Below are positions 1-7,524 of a stretch of 60,141 nucleotides of DNA, in pieces. The stretch spans positions 1-60,141 of the forward strand of contig NZ_BJYS01000047.1 of the NCBI RefSeq assembly GCF_007991635.1. Direction: 5' to 3'. The notes under the pieces were generated by a model. It had not been told where the DNA came from. It worked only from the letters and a program-made list of their open reading frames with translations, and ran no database searches. The translations under genes were made by a program, and so were the position numbers. Source of the DNA: Adhaeribacter aerolatus. GTDB lineage: Bacteria; Bacteroidota; Bacteroidia; Cytophagales; Hymenobacteraceae. Position 1 is the stretch's first letter; each line of letters starts with the position of its first letter.

Positions 1-4
1 TTAC

Positions 5-382
5 ATGAATATTCCGACCCAATATTTGCCCCTAATGCCTTACTTAATTCTGAATGAGGCAAGTGCATTTCTGCAGTTTATGAAAACTGTTTTTAATGCC
101 ACGGAACAATTACTATTACCAGCCGATAATAATAAAATCAGGCACGGCGAGTTACGAATTGGCGATGCCGTTATTATGTTTGCCGATGCGACGGAGCAGT
201 GGCAGGAGAAACCGGCGGGTATGTATATTTATGTAGAGCAGGTACCGGAAATTTATGCAAAAGCACTGGCGCAGGGCGCTACCAGTTTAATGGAACCCCA
301 AACGCAGGAATACGGGTTTACGGCTGGCTTTAAAGATGCATTTAACAACGACTGGTGGATTGTGGAGCCCCCAAGAGCATAA
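5..382 (+). CDS. VOC-family (glyoxalase/PhnB-like) protein
   Basis: A 125-residue protein of the vicinal-oxygen-chelate superfamily, in the small PhnB/bleomycin-resistance-like branch. The sequence shows the usual order: a Y-L-x-x-N/A-FL-F-Y-like first beta-alpha unit (residues 10-35), a central H-G-E-L-R-I-G-D-A segment (46-55) and a C-terminal G-F...DAFNNDWWIVEPP segment (about 104-122) that ends the fold. Such proteins often bind a metal or small ligand, but the substrate cannot be read from the sequence. The length fits a complete one-module protein. The ATG lies 4 bases from the window edge, so the promoter is unseen and a slightly earlier start cannot be excluded. It converges on the GAF gene with a gap of 31 bases. 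Confidence 0.85.
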   Translation: MNIPTQYLPLMPYLILNEASAFLQFMKTVFNATEQLLLPADNNKIRHGELRIGDAVIMFADATEQWQEKPAGMYIYVEQVPEIYAKALAQGATSLMEPQTQEYGFTAGFKDAFNNDWWIVEPPRA

Positions 383-413
383 TTACCTACGGGGAGTCAT
401 AACCTTTGGACTC

Positions 414-1052
414 TTAATTTTTAACCTGCGCCTGTAAATTACTATTTTCCGCTTCCAGTTGCCTGATTTTCAATCGCAGCTCCAGGTGGGCCACTACCTG
501 GTTGGCGAGTGACCCCAGCGCCATTTTTTGCGATTCGCTTAATTCGCGTGGAAATTTATCGATTACGCACAAAGTGCCTAGTTTATAACCATCGGCGTTT
601 ACCAGCGGCGAGCCGGCATAAAACCGGATATTAGGTTCGCCGAGTACAAAAGGATTCTGGAAAAAACGAATATCCTGTAGTGCATCGGGTATTTCCAGAA
701 TATCTGCTTTTTCGATGGCATACTGGCAAAAGGAATGGCAACGGGGAGTTTCTGGCGCTGATATCCCAATCCGGGCTTTAAACCATTGCCGGTCCTCGGT
801 AAGCAAAGTAATAAGCGCAATCGGCGTATCGCAAATATAGGCTGCTAAGGCGGCCAGGTCATCAAACTCCCGCTCGGCGGGCGTATCTAAAATTTTATAA
901 GCCAGCAGCGCTTGCAACCGGTTTTGTTCACTCTCCCCTGCTGTTGTTAAAGTAGCGTTGTCTTCTGTCTTATACACGCCTTTTAATTTTATTCTAAGTA
1001 GTAATATAAATACAAATATTAAATTAAGATAATTAATACAGTTAAAATGCAT
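414..1052 (-). CDS. GAF-domain sensor-like protein
   Basis: A single GAF domain of the type found at the N-terminus of many bacterial signalling proteins. The recognisable core runs R-L-x-A-L-x-x-Y-K-I-L-D-T (about 45-57), E-x-E-F-D-D-L-A-x-L-A, then P-I-A-L-I-T-L-L-x-E-D-R-Q-W-F-K-A (76-93), followed by an R-C-H-S-F-C-Q-Y-A-I segment and an F-Y-A-G-S-P-L core strand. A short C-terminal coiled coil (LEAENSNLQAQ) follows with no kinase or cyclase domain, so the protein is a stand-alone sensor or adaptor. The first 25 residues are hydrophobic and AT-rich and may not be translated. A GTG at 977 (187 residues) gives a more family-like start. Ligand and partner are unknown. Confidence 0.8.
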   Translation of the reverse strand: MHFNCINYLNLIFVFILLLRIKLKGVYKTEDNATLTTAGESEQNRLQALLAYKILDTPAEREFDDLAALAAYICDTPIALITLLTEDRQWFKARIGISAPETPRCHSFCQYAIEKADILEIPDALQDIRFFQNPFVLGEPNIRFYAGSPLVNADGYKLGTLCVIDKFPRELSESQKMALGSLANQVVAHLELRLKIRQLEAENSNLQAQVKN

Positions 1053-1429
1053 ATTTATTCAGCAATTTTAGTCATCTGGTCCCATTTTTTGCTTGGTTTC
1101 AGAAAAGTTGGAGAGAGGTACGCCCGACTTTCGCCTTGTTCCCGGCTGATAAAGGTTAAAATCGCAATAGCAAAGTAAAAGCATTACCCGCCGGGACCGG
1201 CTTTATTGGCTACCAGATTTTGCTTTGCCCTGCTATTTAGTAATAGCCGATTATTGTATTCTGCTTTATTCTTATTTCTGCGGCAGCCAATCCCTTGTAT
1301 GCGCTCCCATTATAATTCCGAAATAGTCCAATAATACTTCAGCGGTAAAAAACGAATACATTTTACCAAAATAAACTGGGTTCGGCGTTGAACACTTTAC
1401 CGGAAAGCGGCGGCAATTTTTGTTACAGA

Positions 1430-1529
1430 ACCGGACAATATTTTGTATCATAACCGAACAATTATAGTTGATTATACAACCAATAAAACTTTTGCTAATA
1501 AATACTTACGCTTGTGGCATAATTATAAT
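1430..1529 (+). promoter_or_regulatory. Candidate sigma-54-type control region of the first FtsX permease
   Basis: Two related sites, ACCGGACAA at 1430-1438 and ACCGAACAA at 1453-1461, lie about two helical turns apart (23 bases). TTGTGGCAT follows at 1512-1520, 109-117 bases before the permease ATG. The same arrangement occurs before the second permease (16295-16405); GTATCAtAAcCGAACAAT at 1445-1462 matches 16 of 18 bases there. TGGCAT resembles the -24 half of a sigma-54 promoter. The -12 half (TAAT at the expected spacing) is poor. The rest of the 576-base gap 1053-1628 shows nothing else I can name. Confidence 0.45.
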
Positions 1530-1628
1530 AGTGAAATGATTGAAAAATAATTTCTGCTTAAAATATTACTGGAAGCGGTGTATTTTTAAAAGCAGGAATT
1601 TACAGCCGAAAACATTAAATTTTCTGTT

Positions 1629-4037
1629 ATGCTCCAAAACTATCTTAAAATAGCTATTCGCAACTTGTTGCGGCATAAAGCCTTTTCGGTCCTGAATATT
1701 ATTGGTTTAGCCGTGGGTATTGCGGCCGCCTTGGTTATATTCCTGGTAGTTTCGTTTGAACTGAGTTTTGATACCCAGCATGCTAAACGCGACCGTATTT
1801 ACCGGGTGGTAAATGAGTTTAAGCACGCAGCCGGCAAAGATTACCAAACCGGCGTACCTTTTCCGTTTGGCAAAGCTTTGCAAACCGATTACCCCGAACT
1901 GGAGAAAGTGGCTATGGTTTTTAACGGGAACAACAACCAGATTTCGGTACTCGACCCCAATGGCAAAGCAGTTAAAAAGTTTAGAGAAGAAATAACCGTT
2001 GCATTTGCCGGCCCCGAATATTTCGGAATATTTGATTATAAATGGTTGTCCGGTGAGGCTGCCCAGGCCCTGAATAAACCCAATGCCGTGGTTTTAAGCC
2101 GGCGCCTAGCCGAAAAATATTTTGGCAACTGGCAAATTGCTAATGGTAAATTCCTGAAACTCGATAATGAAGCCTTGTTGCAGGTAACCGGTATTCTGGA
2201 AGATTTACCCGAGCATAACGATTTAAAAAAGGAAGTAATTGTATCGTATGCCACTATCAGAAGCTTAATCGATGCCGGGGAATTTACGAACTGGCGTAGT
2301 GTCTGGAGCGATTCGCAGTGTTATCTCTTGTTGCCCGCCAACACCAGCGAAAAAGCTTTCAATGCTTCCCTGGTAAATTTTTTAAAGAAACACCAGCCCG
2401 AGGATAAAAACCATACTTATCTTTTACAGCCGCTCCATGATCTGCACTTTAATCCTAATTATCCGCCGCCTTCGTTCCGCAGCATTAGCAAAGACACCAT
2501 TCTGGCCTTGGTATTAATAGGCCTGTTTATATTGGTAATTGCCTGTGTTAATTTCGTGAATTTAGCTACCGCTCAGGCTTTGGGGCGCGCCAAAGAAGCG
2601 GGCGTACGTAAAGTGTTGGGTAGCAACCGTAACCAGTTGGCGTGGCAGTTCTTAGGCGAAACTTTCCTGATTGTGCTTCTGGCTGTACTGTTAGCCGCCG
2701 TGTTAGTACAGTTTATGTTGCCGGTTTTGCAGCCGGTTTCTAACCTGCCCGAAAATTATACGATAACCGACAATGCTTACCTGTGGCTTTTCTTATTGGG
2801 GCTAATAGTGGTCGTTACCTTATTATCTGGCCTCTACCCAGCTTTGGTGTTATCGGGTTTTCAGCCCATACAAGCGCTGAAAAGCAAAATGACCATCCAA
2901 ACCATTGGCGGGGTTTCGTTGCGCAAAGCTTTGGTGGTACTGCAATTCTCCGTTTCGCAGGTTTTAATTATTGCCACCCTTATTGCGGTCTCTCAAATGG
3001 ATTTTATTCAAACCAAAGACCTGGGTTTTAACCAAAAAGCCATTTTGCTGACCGAAATTCCGGATGATAGTTTAGCCGTTAGCAAAATTGAAACTCTACG
3101 CAATCAGTTTGCCGCTTTACCAGGCGTAGAAAAAATAAGTTTTCATTCGGATGCCCCTGCTTCGGGTAATTCTTCCATGACAAATTTCCGGTTCACGAAT
3201 ATGGCCGAGGACGAAGATTTTCCCCTGAGCATGAAGGCGGCCGATGCTACATACTTCGATACGTTTGCCTTGCGGTTTCTGGCCGGTCGGCCTTATGCGG
3301 CCAGCGATACGGCCCGGGGAGTGGTAATAAACCAAATGTTACTCGAAAAAACCGGTATTAAAAATCCGGAGGAAGCTATTGGTAAAACTATAAGTATTTC
3401 GGGCCGAAAATACCCGGTAGTAGGGGTGGTGCAAAATTTCCACCAGGCCTCGTTGCGCCAGAAAATTGTACCTATTGGTATGGTTAGCCAGAAAAGCAGC
3501 TTCCGGCAGGTTGCCCTGAAAGTAACGGGCCATAACCTAAAAGAAACCCAGGCAGCTGTAAAAAATATCTGGTCGGCAACTTTCCCGGACTACGTTTACG
3601 AAGCTACTTTTCTGGACGAACGGATAGCCGAATTTTACGAAGAAGAAGCAAAGATGGCCACGTTGTTCCAGTTGTTTGCCGGCGTTGCCATTTTCATCGG
3701 GTGCCTGGGCTTGTATGGACTGGTATCGTTTGTGGCCGTGCAGAAAACAAAAGAAATTGGCATCCGCAAAGTGTTGGGCGCCTCGCTTACCAATATTGTG
3801 GCCTTGCTTTCGAAAGATTTCTTAAAATTGGTAATATTGGCTAATATTATTGCCTGGCCGCTGGCGTGGTGGGCCATGAATAATTGGCTCCAGGATTTTG
3901 AATACCGCACACCCATTGGTTGGTGGATGTTTGCCGTGGCCGGTTTAGGCGCTTTAATTATTGCTTTGGTAACCATAAGTTTTCAGGCAGTAAAAGCTGG
4001 TTTGGCCAATCCGGTTAAGGCCCTGAAGAATGAGTAA
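1629..4037 (+). CDS. FtsX/MacB-like ABC transporter permease
   Basis: An 802-residue inner-membrane permease of the MacB/FtsX type. Layout: a short amphipathic start (MLQNYLKIAIRNLLRHK), a first membrane helix (about 20-45), a periplasmic MacB core domain (about 50-280), an FtsX segment with three helices (about 290-420) containing A-R-x-K-E-A-G-V-R-K-V-L-G, a second periplasmic domain, and a second FtsX segment (about 680-800) with the repeated motif K-E-I-G-I-R-K-V-L-G-A. Length and double architecture match complete Bacteroidota family members. These permeases normally work with an ATPase and often a membrane-fusion protein in macrolide, peptide or lipoprotein export. Neither is encoded nearby, so this is an orphan subunit. 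Its closest relative in the window is the 16508 gene. The cargo is unknown. Confidence 0.9.
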   Translation: MLQNYLKIAIRNLLRHKAFSVLNIIGLAVGIAAALVIFLVVSFELSFDTQHAKRDRIYRVVNEFKHAAGKDYQTGVPFPFGKALQTDYPELEKVAMVFNGNNNQISVLDPNGKAVKKFREEITVAFAGPEYFGIFDYKWLSGEAAQALNKPNAVVLSRRLAEKYFGNWQIANGKFLKLDNEALLQVTGILEDLPEHNDLKKEVIVSYATIRSLIDAGEFTNWRSVWSDSQCYLLLPANTSEKAFNASLVNFLKKHQPEDKNHTYLLQPLHDLHFNPNYPPPSFRSISKDTILALVLIGLFILVIACVNFVNLATAQALGRAKEAGVRKVLGSNRNQLAWQFLGETFLIVLLAVLLAAVLVQFMLPVLQPVSNLPENYTITDNAYLWLFLLGLIVVVTLLSGLYPALVLSGFQPIQALKSKMTIQTIGGVSLRKALVVLQFSVSQVLIIATLIAVSQMDFIQTKDLGFNQKAILLTEIPDDSLAVSKIETLRNQFAALPGVEKISFHSDAPASGNSSMTNFRFTNMAEDEDFPLSMKAADATYFDTFALRFLAGRPYAASDTARGVVINQMLLEKTGIKNPEEAIGKTISISGRKYPVVGVVQNFHQASLRQKIVPIGMVSQKSSFRQVALKVTGHNLKETQAAVKNIWSATFPDYVYEATFLDERIAEFYEEEAKMATLFQLFAGVAIFIGCLGLYGLVSFVAVQKTKEIGIRKVLGASLTNIVALLSKDFLKLVILANIIAWPLAWWAMNNWLQDFEYRTPIGWWMFAVAGLGALIIALVTISFQAVKAGLANPVKALKNE

Positions 4038-4092
4038 GTTGTAACTGAATTAGGAGTTCAGCTATTAAAATTAAGCAAAAGATTATTTACCG

Positions 4093-4134
4093 AAAAGGGT
4101 AGTAAATCCGTGGTAGATTTATTCCCCTTTTTAA
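4093..4134 (+). terminator. Probable terminator after the permease
   Basis: AAAAGGG...TAAATC pairs with GATTTA...CCCCTTTTT around a short loop, with a T-rich 3' side, 56 bases after the permease stop. The pairing has a small internal mismatch. The remaining gap to 4462 is AT-rich and holds no clear promoter match. Confidence 0.5.
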
Positions 4135-4462
4135 TTACAAGCTATTCGTCTCTCAGTTTGGTCAGCTTAAATCTCACCATTAAGCCTAATTATTTTTCAC
4201 CTCTTCTGATTAGGCCAAATAAATAAAATTAAGATTTTCTATCTCTCGCTGCTTTAAAGAAGCGAAGCAAGCCGACTGGCTATGGTTTTCTTATAAAAAA
4301 CACCGAAATGCATTTCGCTTATTCAAGCCATTTTTCCTCCCAAACGAAATACGTTTCAGTCGCACCCCGCTCAATTCGCTGCATTCGCAGTTTTTAGTCC
4401 TGGCATAGTACTTGGCAAATAATTAATTGGACAAAAATTTTCATTTAGTTAAACCTACGGAT

Positions 4463-5332
4463 ATGCATGACATTGATCGCACCTTAAGAGAACAAGAGTT
4501 TGGGAATGAGCTTGAGTTTAATCAGGAATTCGGAAACGAGTTTGAGCAGGAGGCTGGCTATGAATTTGGTCAGGAAACAGGTTACGAATTCGGGCAGGAG
4601 TTTATCCAAGAGTTAGGCCAGGAGTTCAGCCCCGAGCTGGAAAATGAATACACCGGTGAATTGGCCGGTAACCTGGAGATGGAACTGACCAACGAACTGC
4701 TGACCGTTACAAACGAACAGGAATTAAACCAGTTTGTGGGCAACCTGCTGGCTAAAGCGGCTTCGGGTTTTGTGCAGTCGCCGACGGGGCAAAGTGTAGG
4801 CCGGTTTCTGGTAAATTTTGGCAAGAACACCTTGCCGCAGGTAGCCGCCAACCTGGGCGGCCAAGCCGGTGGTGCTTTAGGTGCACGTGCTGGGAAAGCC
4901 TTTACCAACCGCTTTGGTGGGGGTATTGTAGGCCAGGCGCTAAGCGGCGGCTTAAAACAAGGCGGTGCTTACCTGGGCAAACAAGGTGGGGCCTGGCTGG
5001 GCAATAAAGCCGGCAACTGGGTAGCCTCTAAAGCCCAACGGGTTTTTAACCTGGAGTTTGAAGGTTTGAGCCCCGAAGACCGGGAATACGAAATAGCCCG
5101 GTCGTATGTGCAGTTTGCCTCAGAAATAGCCCGGAGAGCCAGCGCGGCTGCCAGAAACAACCCCAGGGTTCGCTTATCAAATCTTTCCCGCCAAATAATT
5201 CCGCAGGCGGCGCAACTGTATGCACCAGGCCTCATCAGCGGCGGAGATGGGGCCGCCAGTATAGTAGGGCTGCGCCGGAGAGGAACCTGGGAAAGGAGAG
5301 GGAAATCAATAATTCTGTATGAGTATCAATAA
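4463..5332 (+). CDS. EFG(N/Q)E-repeat, glycine-zipper protein, paralogue 1
   Basis: A 289-residue protein of no characterised function. Residues 10-60 are an acidic tandem repeat of about five residues (EFGNE, EFGQE, YEFGQ). Next comes an E-L-x-x-E-L-L-x-V-T-N-E-Q-E-L-N-Q-F-V-G helix (about 72-92), then a glycine/alanine-rich hydrophobic stretch with GxxxG spacing (about 115-190). A conserved helix L-S-P-E-D-R-E-Y-E-I-A-R-S-Y (about 201-214) and a basic tail G-T-W-E-R-R-G-K-S-I-I-L-Y-E end the protein. Every one of these parts recurs in the next gene, so the two are tandem duplicates. An in-frame TTG at 4427 would add 12 residues; I chose the ATG because the repeat-paralogue starts just before its acidic repeats too. 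The glycine zipper suggests membrane insertion or oligomerisation. There is no signal peptide. I recall similar acidic-repeat proteins in other phyla, but this is unverified. Confidence 0.8.
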   Translation: MHDIDRTLREQEFGNELEFNQEFGNEFEQEAGYEFGQETGYEFGQEFIQELGQEFSPELENEYTGELAGNLEMELTNELLTVTNEQELNQFVGNLLAKAASGFVQSPTGQSVGRFLVNFGKNTLPQVAANLGGQAGGALGARAGKAFTNRFGGGIVGQALSGGLKQGGAYLGKQGGAWLGNKAGNWVASKAQRVFNLEFEGLSPEDREYEIARSYVQFASEIARRASAAARNNPRVRLSNLSRQIIPQAAQLYAPGLISGGDGAASIVGLRRRGTWERRGKSIILYEYQ

Positions 5333-5399
5333 GGGAATCAGACCAGAATCTCTTTATCATTTAACCAAATGTATTATTCACTTCTAAAATTTAACCATC

Positions 5400-6170
5400 A
5401 TGTACGACAACAGAGAATTAGAATTTGGTAACGAACTGGAGTTCGGAAACGAATTCGGACAAGAATTTGGTCAGGAATACGGAAATGAATTTGGCCAGGA
5501 ATTTAACCAGGAATTCTTAAACGAATTTCAGGGAGAAAATGAATACCAGGGCGAAAACGAATACCAGGGCGAACTGAATGAAAGCCAGGAACTGGAGTTA
5601 GCCAATGAATTGCTGAGTATTAGCAACGAGCAGGAACTGAATTATTTCTTTGGCAAGATAGGCCGGGCCGTCGGCAGATTCGCTAAGTCTTCGGCCGGCA
5701 AAATGATAGGTGGGGCCTTGAAAGGGATAGCCAAGAAAGCACTGCCCTGGGCTGCCGGTGCGTTAGGCGGCGCCATAGGCGGACCACTAGGGGCCATGGC
5801 CGGCCGGTCGTTAGGAACGATGGCTTCCAAATTATTCGAACTGGAGCTGGAAGGCCTTAGTCCGGAAGATCGGGAGTTTGAGATAGCCCGGGCCTATGTT
5901 CGGTTTGCGAGTGATGCCATGCGCAGAGGTGCCTCTATTGCCCGCAGCAACCCGAATGCGCAGCCCAGCCAGATTGCCAGAGAAACGCTGAAGCAATCGG
6001 CTACTAAATATGCACCCGGCCTTTTAGCTAAGAATGCAGCTATGGGCGGCCGGCAAAACGGCATGGGCATGATGGGAGCTGGACGACAAAATGGTAATGG
6101 CAGTCCTTTAAAAGCTAACCGGGGCAGTTGGGTCAGAAGAGGCAAAACCTTAATTTTATACGAAGCATAA
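5400..6170 (+). CDS. EFG(N/Q)E-repeat, glycine-zipper protein, paralogue 2
   Basis: A 256-residue paralogue of the preceding gene, 67 bases downstream. The acidic repeats are more regular here (residues 7-52: EFGNE, EFGQE, EYGNE, EFNQE, then three NEYQGE-type units). They are followed by E-L-L-S-I-S-N-E-Q-E-L-N-Y-F-F-G (about 66-81), a GG-rich zipper with A-L-G-G-A-I-G-G-P-L-G-A-M-A-G (about 120-135), G-L-S-P-E-D-R-E-F-E-I-A-R-A-Y (about 151-165), a Gly/Met/Asn-rich linker (about 218-240) and the tail G-S-W-V-R-R-G-K-T-L-I-L-Y-E-A. The acidic front and basic end are opposite in charge, which could favour self-assembly. The stop codon overlaps the next start by one base (TAATG), so the two are translationally linked. 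Function unknown. Confidence 0.82.
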   Translation: MYDNRELEFGNELEFGNEFGQEFGQEYGNEFGQEFNQEFLNEFQGENEYQGENEYQGELNESQELELANELLSISNEQELNYFFGKIGRAVGRFAKSSAGKMIGGALKGIAKKALPWAAGALGGAIGGPLGAMAGRSLGTMASKLFELELEGLSPEDREFEIARAYVRFASDAMRRGASIARSNPNAQPSQIARETLKQSATKYAPGLLAKNAAMGGRQNGMGMMGAGRQNGNGSPLKANRGSWVRRGKTLILYEA

Positions 6171-7510
6171 TGGCCAGGTCTGTTGCCGATAACCAGTTTC
6201 TGGAGAATGAGGCGATTGCTTTATTAACCCGGCTCGACATGGTAAAACCATTTGCCTTGAATACGCCCATGGTGCGGGCCGCGGCTATTTCGGCCGAAGC
6301 CCAGAATGCCATTAACGAATTAATAAACAAGGTAAGCCTGGAGGTAAAGCAAAAAGTAAACGGATTTATATCGTGGTTAAAAAGCCCGACCAGTCAGCAA
6401 GCAACGGCGGCCGAAGCCCAAACCCGGTATTCCTTACTTAAATTACGCTTCAATAACCTGCTCGACCAACTGGATATTTTCGCGGATGTTTTATCGCAGC
6501 GCGGCGAACATAGTACCGGGGTCTGGCTGGCTGGTTTAGATGTAATGGCCATGGATGCGCTGGCTCTGCCCGGTGGTTACTATCATCCGCCCCCTTTGGT
6601 GTGTTTCCTCGATAGGGGCCACGGCGCTGCCATAAGGCGGGCCCGCACCCGGTTGCCGGGCGGCGACTCTAACCCGGTGGGCGTGATTCAGGTACCCCGC
6701 GAACGGCTGGTAGGCAGTGGTATTGCTTCATCACTCATCCACGAAGTAGGCCACCAGGGCTCGGATTTACTTAACCTGATTGACTCGGTAAGAGGCGCCA
6801 TTAACCTGAAAGTAAAGCAAGGGCAGGACGTGCTGGCCTGGCAATTACTCAGCCGGTGGATTTCCGAAATACTCTCGGACTTCTGGGCCATGGCCCACAT
6901 TGGCATTGGCGCTACCACCGGGTTAATAGGTGTAGTGGGTTTACCCAGTTATTTCGTTTTCCGGATAGGCACAGACGGGCCTCACCCTTTTCCCTGGATA
7001 CGGGTAAAAATCAGTATCGCTTTCGGCAAAGCCTTGTACCCGCACCCGCAGTGGCAATACCTCGAAAAGCAATGGGAATCTTTCTACCCCACCAAAGGGT
7101 TGGAACCCGGTAAACTACAGATAATTAATTCACTTGAAAAAGTACTGCCAGAATTTGCCAACTTATTAATCAATCATAAGCCGGCATCTTTAAAAGGAAA
7201 ATTGCTGAAAGATATTTTCCCCTACAAGGAACGGCAGCCGGCCCGGCTACAGGAACTCTACCAACGCTGGCGACATTCGCCCCAATTAATAGAATCGGCG
7301 GCACCAACCCTGGTATTTGCGGTACTGGGACAGGCTAAATCCGACAGAAGCATTACGGCCGGCGAAGAAAGCCGGGTTTTACAACACATGCTCACCCGCT
7401 GGGCATTACTGCGCGCACAGCATTACTGTATAACCGGTAAACGGAATATGGTAGAAGCTGTGCAGCAGGGAGAACTCCACTATTCAAAAAAACAACTTCA
7501 ACTCATATAA
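6170..7510 (+). CDS. Predicted zinc metallopeptidase-like protein
   Basis: A 446-residue protein without a family I can name. Its clearest signal is H191-E-V-G-H195-Q, the HExxH zinc motif, preceded by a hydrophobic helix (GSGIASSLI). Forty residues on, S-E233-I-L-S-D237-F-W-A could supply a third glutamate ligand and a supporting aspartate, as in gluzincin peptidases. Residues 20-120 look helical, including L-x-x-R-F-N-N-L-L-D-Q-L. No signal peptide is visible, so it is probably cytoplasmic or exported by an unusual route. The ATG at 6170 overlaps the preceding TAA; an earlier TTG at 6128 would extend it into paralogue 2 and is less likely. Context suggests that it processes the repeat proteins or another cluster product. 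This is inference only, and peptidase activity is not shown. Confidence 0.72.
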   Translation: MARSVADNQFLENEAIALLTRLDMVKPFALNTPMVRAAAISAEAQNAINELINKVSLEVKQKVNGFISWLKSPTSQQATAAEAQTRYSLLKLRFNNLLDQLDIFADVLSQRGEHSTGVWLAGLDVMAMDALALPGGYYHPPPLVCFLDRGHGAAIRRARTRLPGGDSNPVGVIQVPRERLVGSGIASSLIHEVGHQGSDLLNLIDSVRGAINLKVKQGQDVLAWQLLSRWISEILSDFWAMAHIGIGATTGLIGVVGLPSYFVFRIGTDGPHPFPWIRVKISIAFGKALYPHPQWQYLEKQWESFYPTKGLEPGKLQIINSLEKVLPEFANLLINHKPASLKGKLLKDIFPYKERQPARLQELYQRWRHSPQLIESAAPTLVFAVLGQAKSDRSITAGEESRVLQHMLTRWALLRAQHYCITGKRNMVEAVQQGELHYSKKQLQLI

Positions 7511-7513
7511 TTT

Positions 7514-7519
7514 AGGAGG
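7514..7519 (+). promoter_or_regulatory. Strong Shine-Dalgarno site
   Basis: A full AGGAGG lies 5 bases before the ATG of the 711-residue protein, between tightly spaced genes. Bacteroidota genes rarely carry such a strong site. It fixes the start at 7525 and suggests high translation of this cluster member. Confidence 0.7.
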
Positions 7520-7524
7520 TTATC

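Noticed and set aside
3635-3976. Minus-strand ORF of 113 residues inside the first permease
   Set aside because: Shadow of the permease reading frame; codon pattern and motifs support only the plus-strand gene.
4427-4462. TTG-started extension of repeat paralogue 1
   Set aside because: The added 12 residues have no counterpart in paralogue 2 and an ATG with normal context follows.
6128-6169. TTG-started extension of the metallopeptidase-like gene into paralogue 2
   Set aside because: The ATG at 6170 overlaps the previous stop (TAATG), a standard coupled start; the extension would overlap 42 bases of coding sequence.
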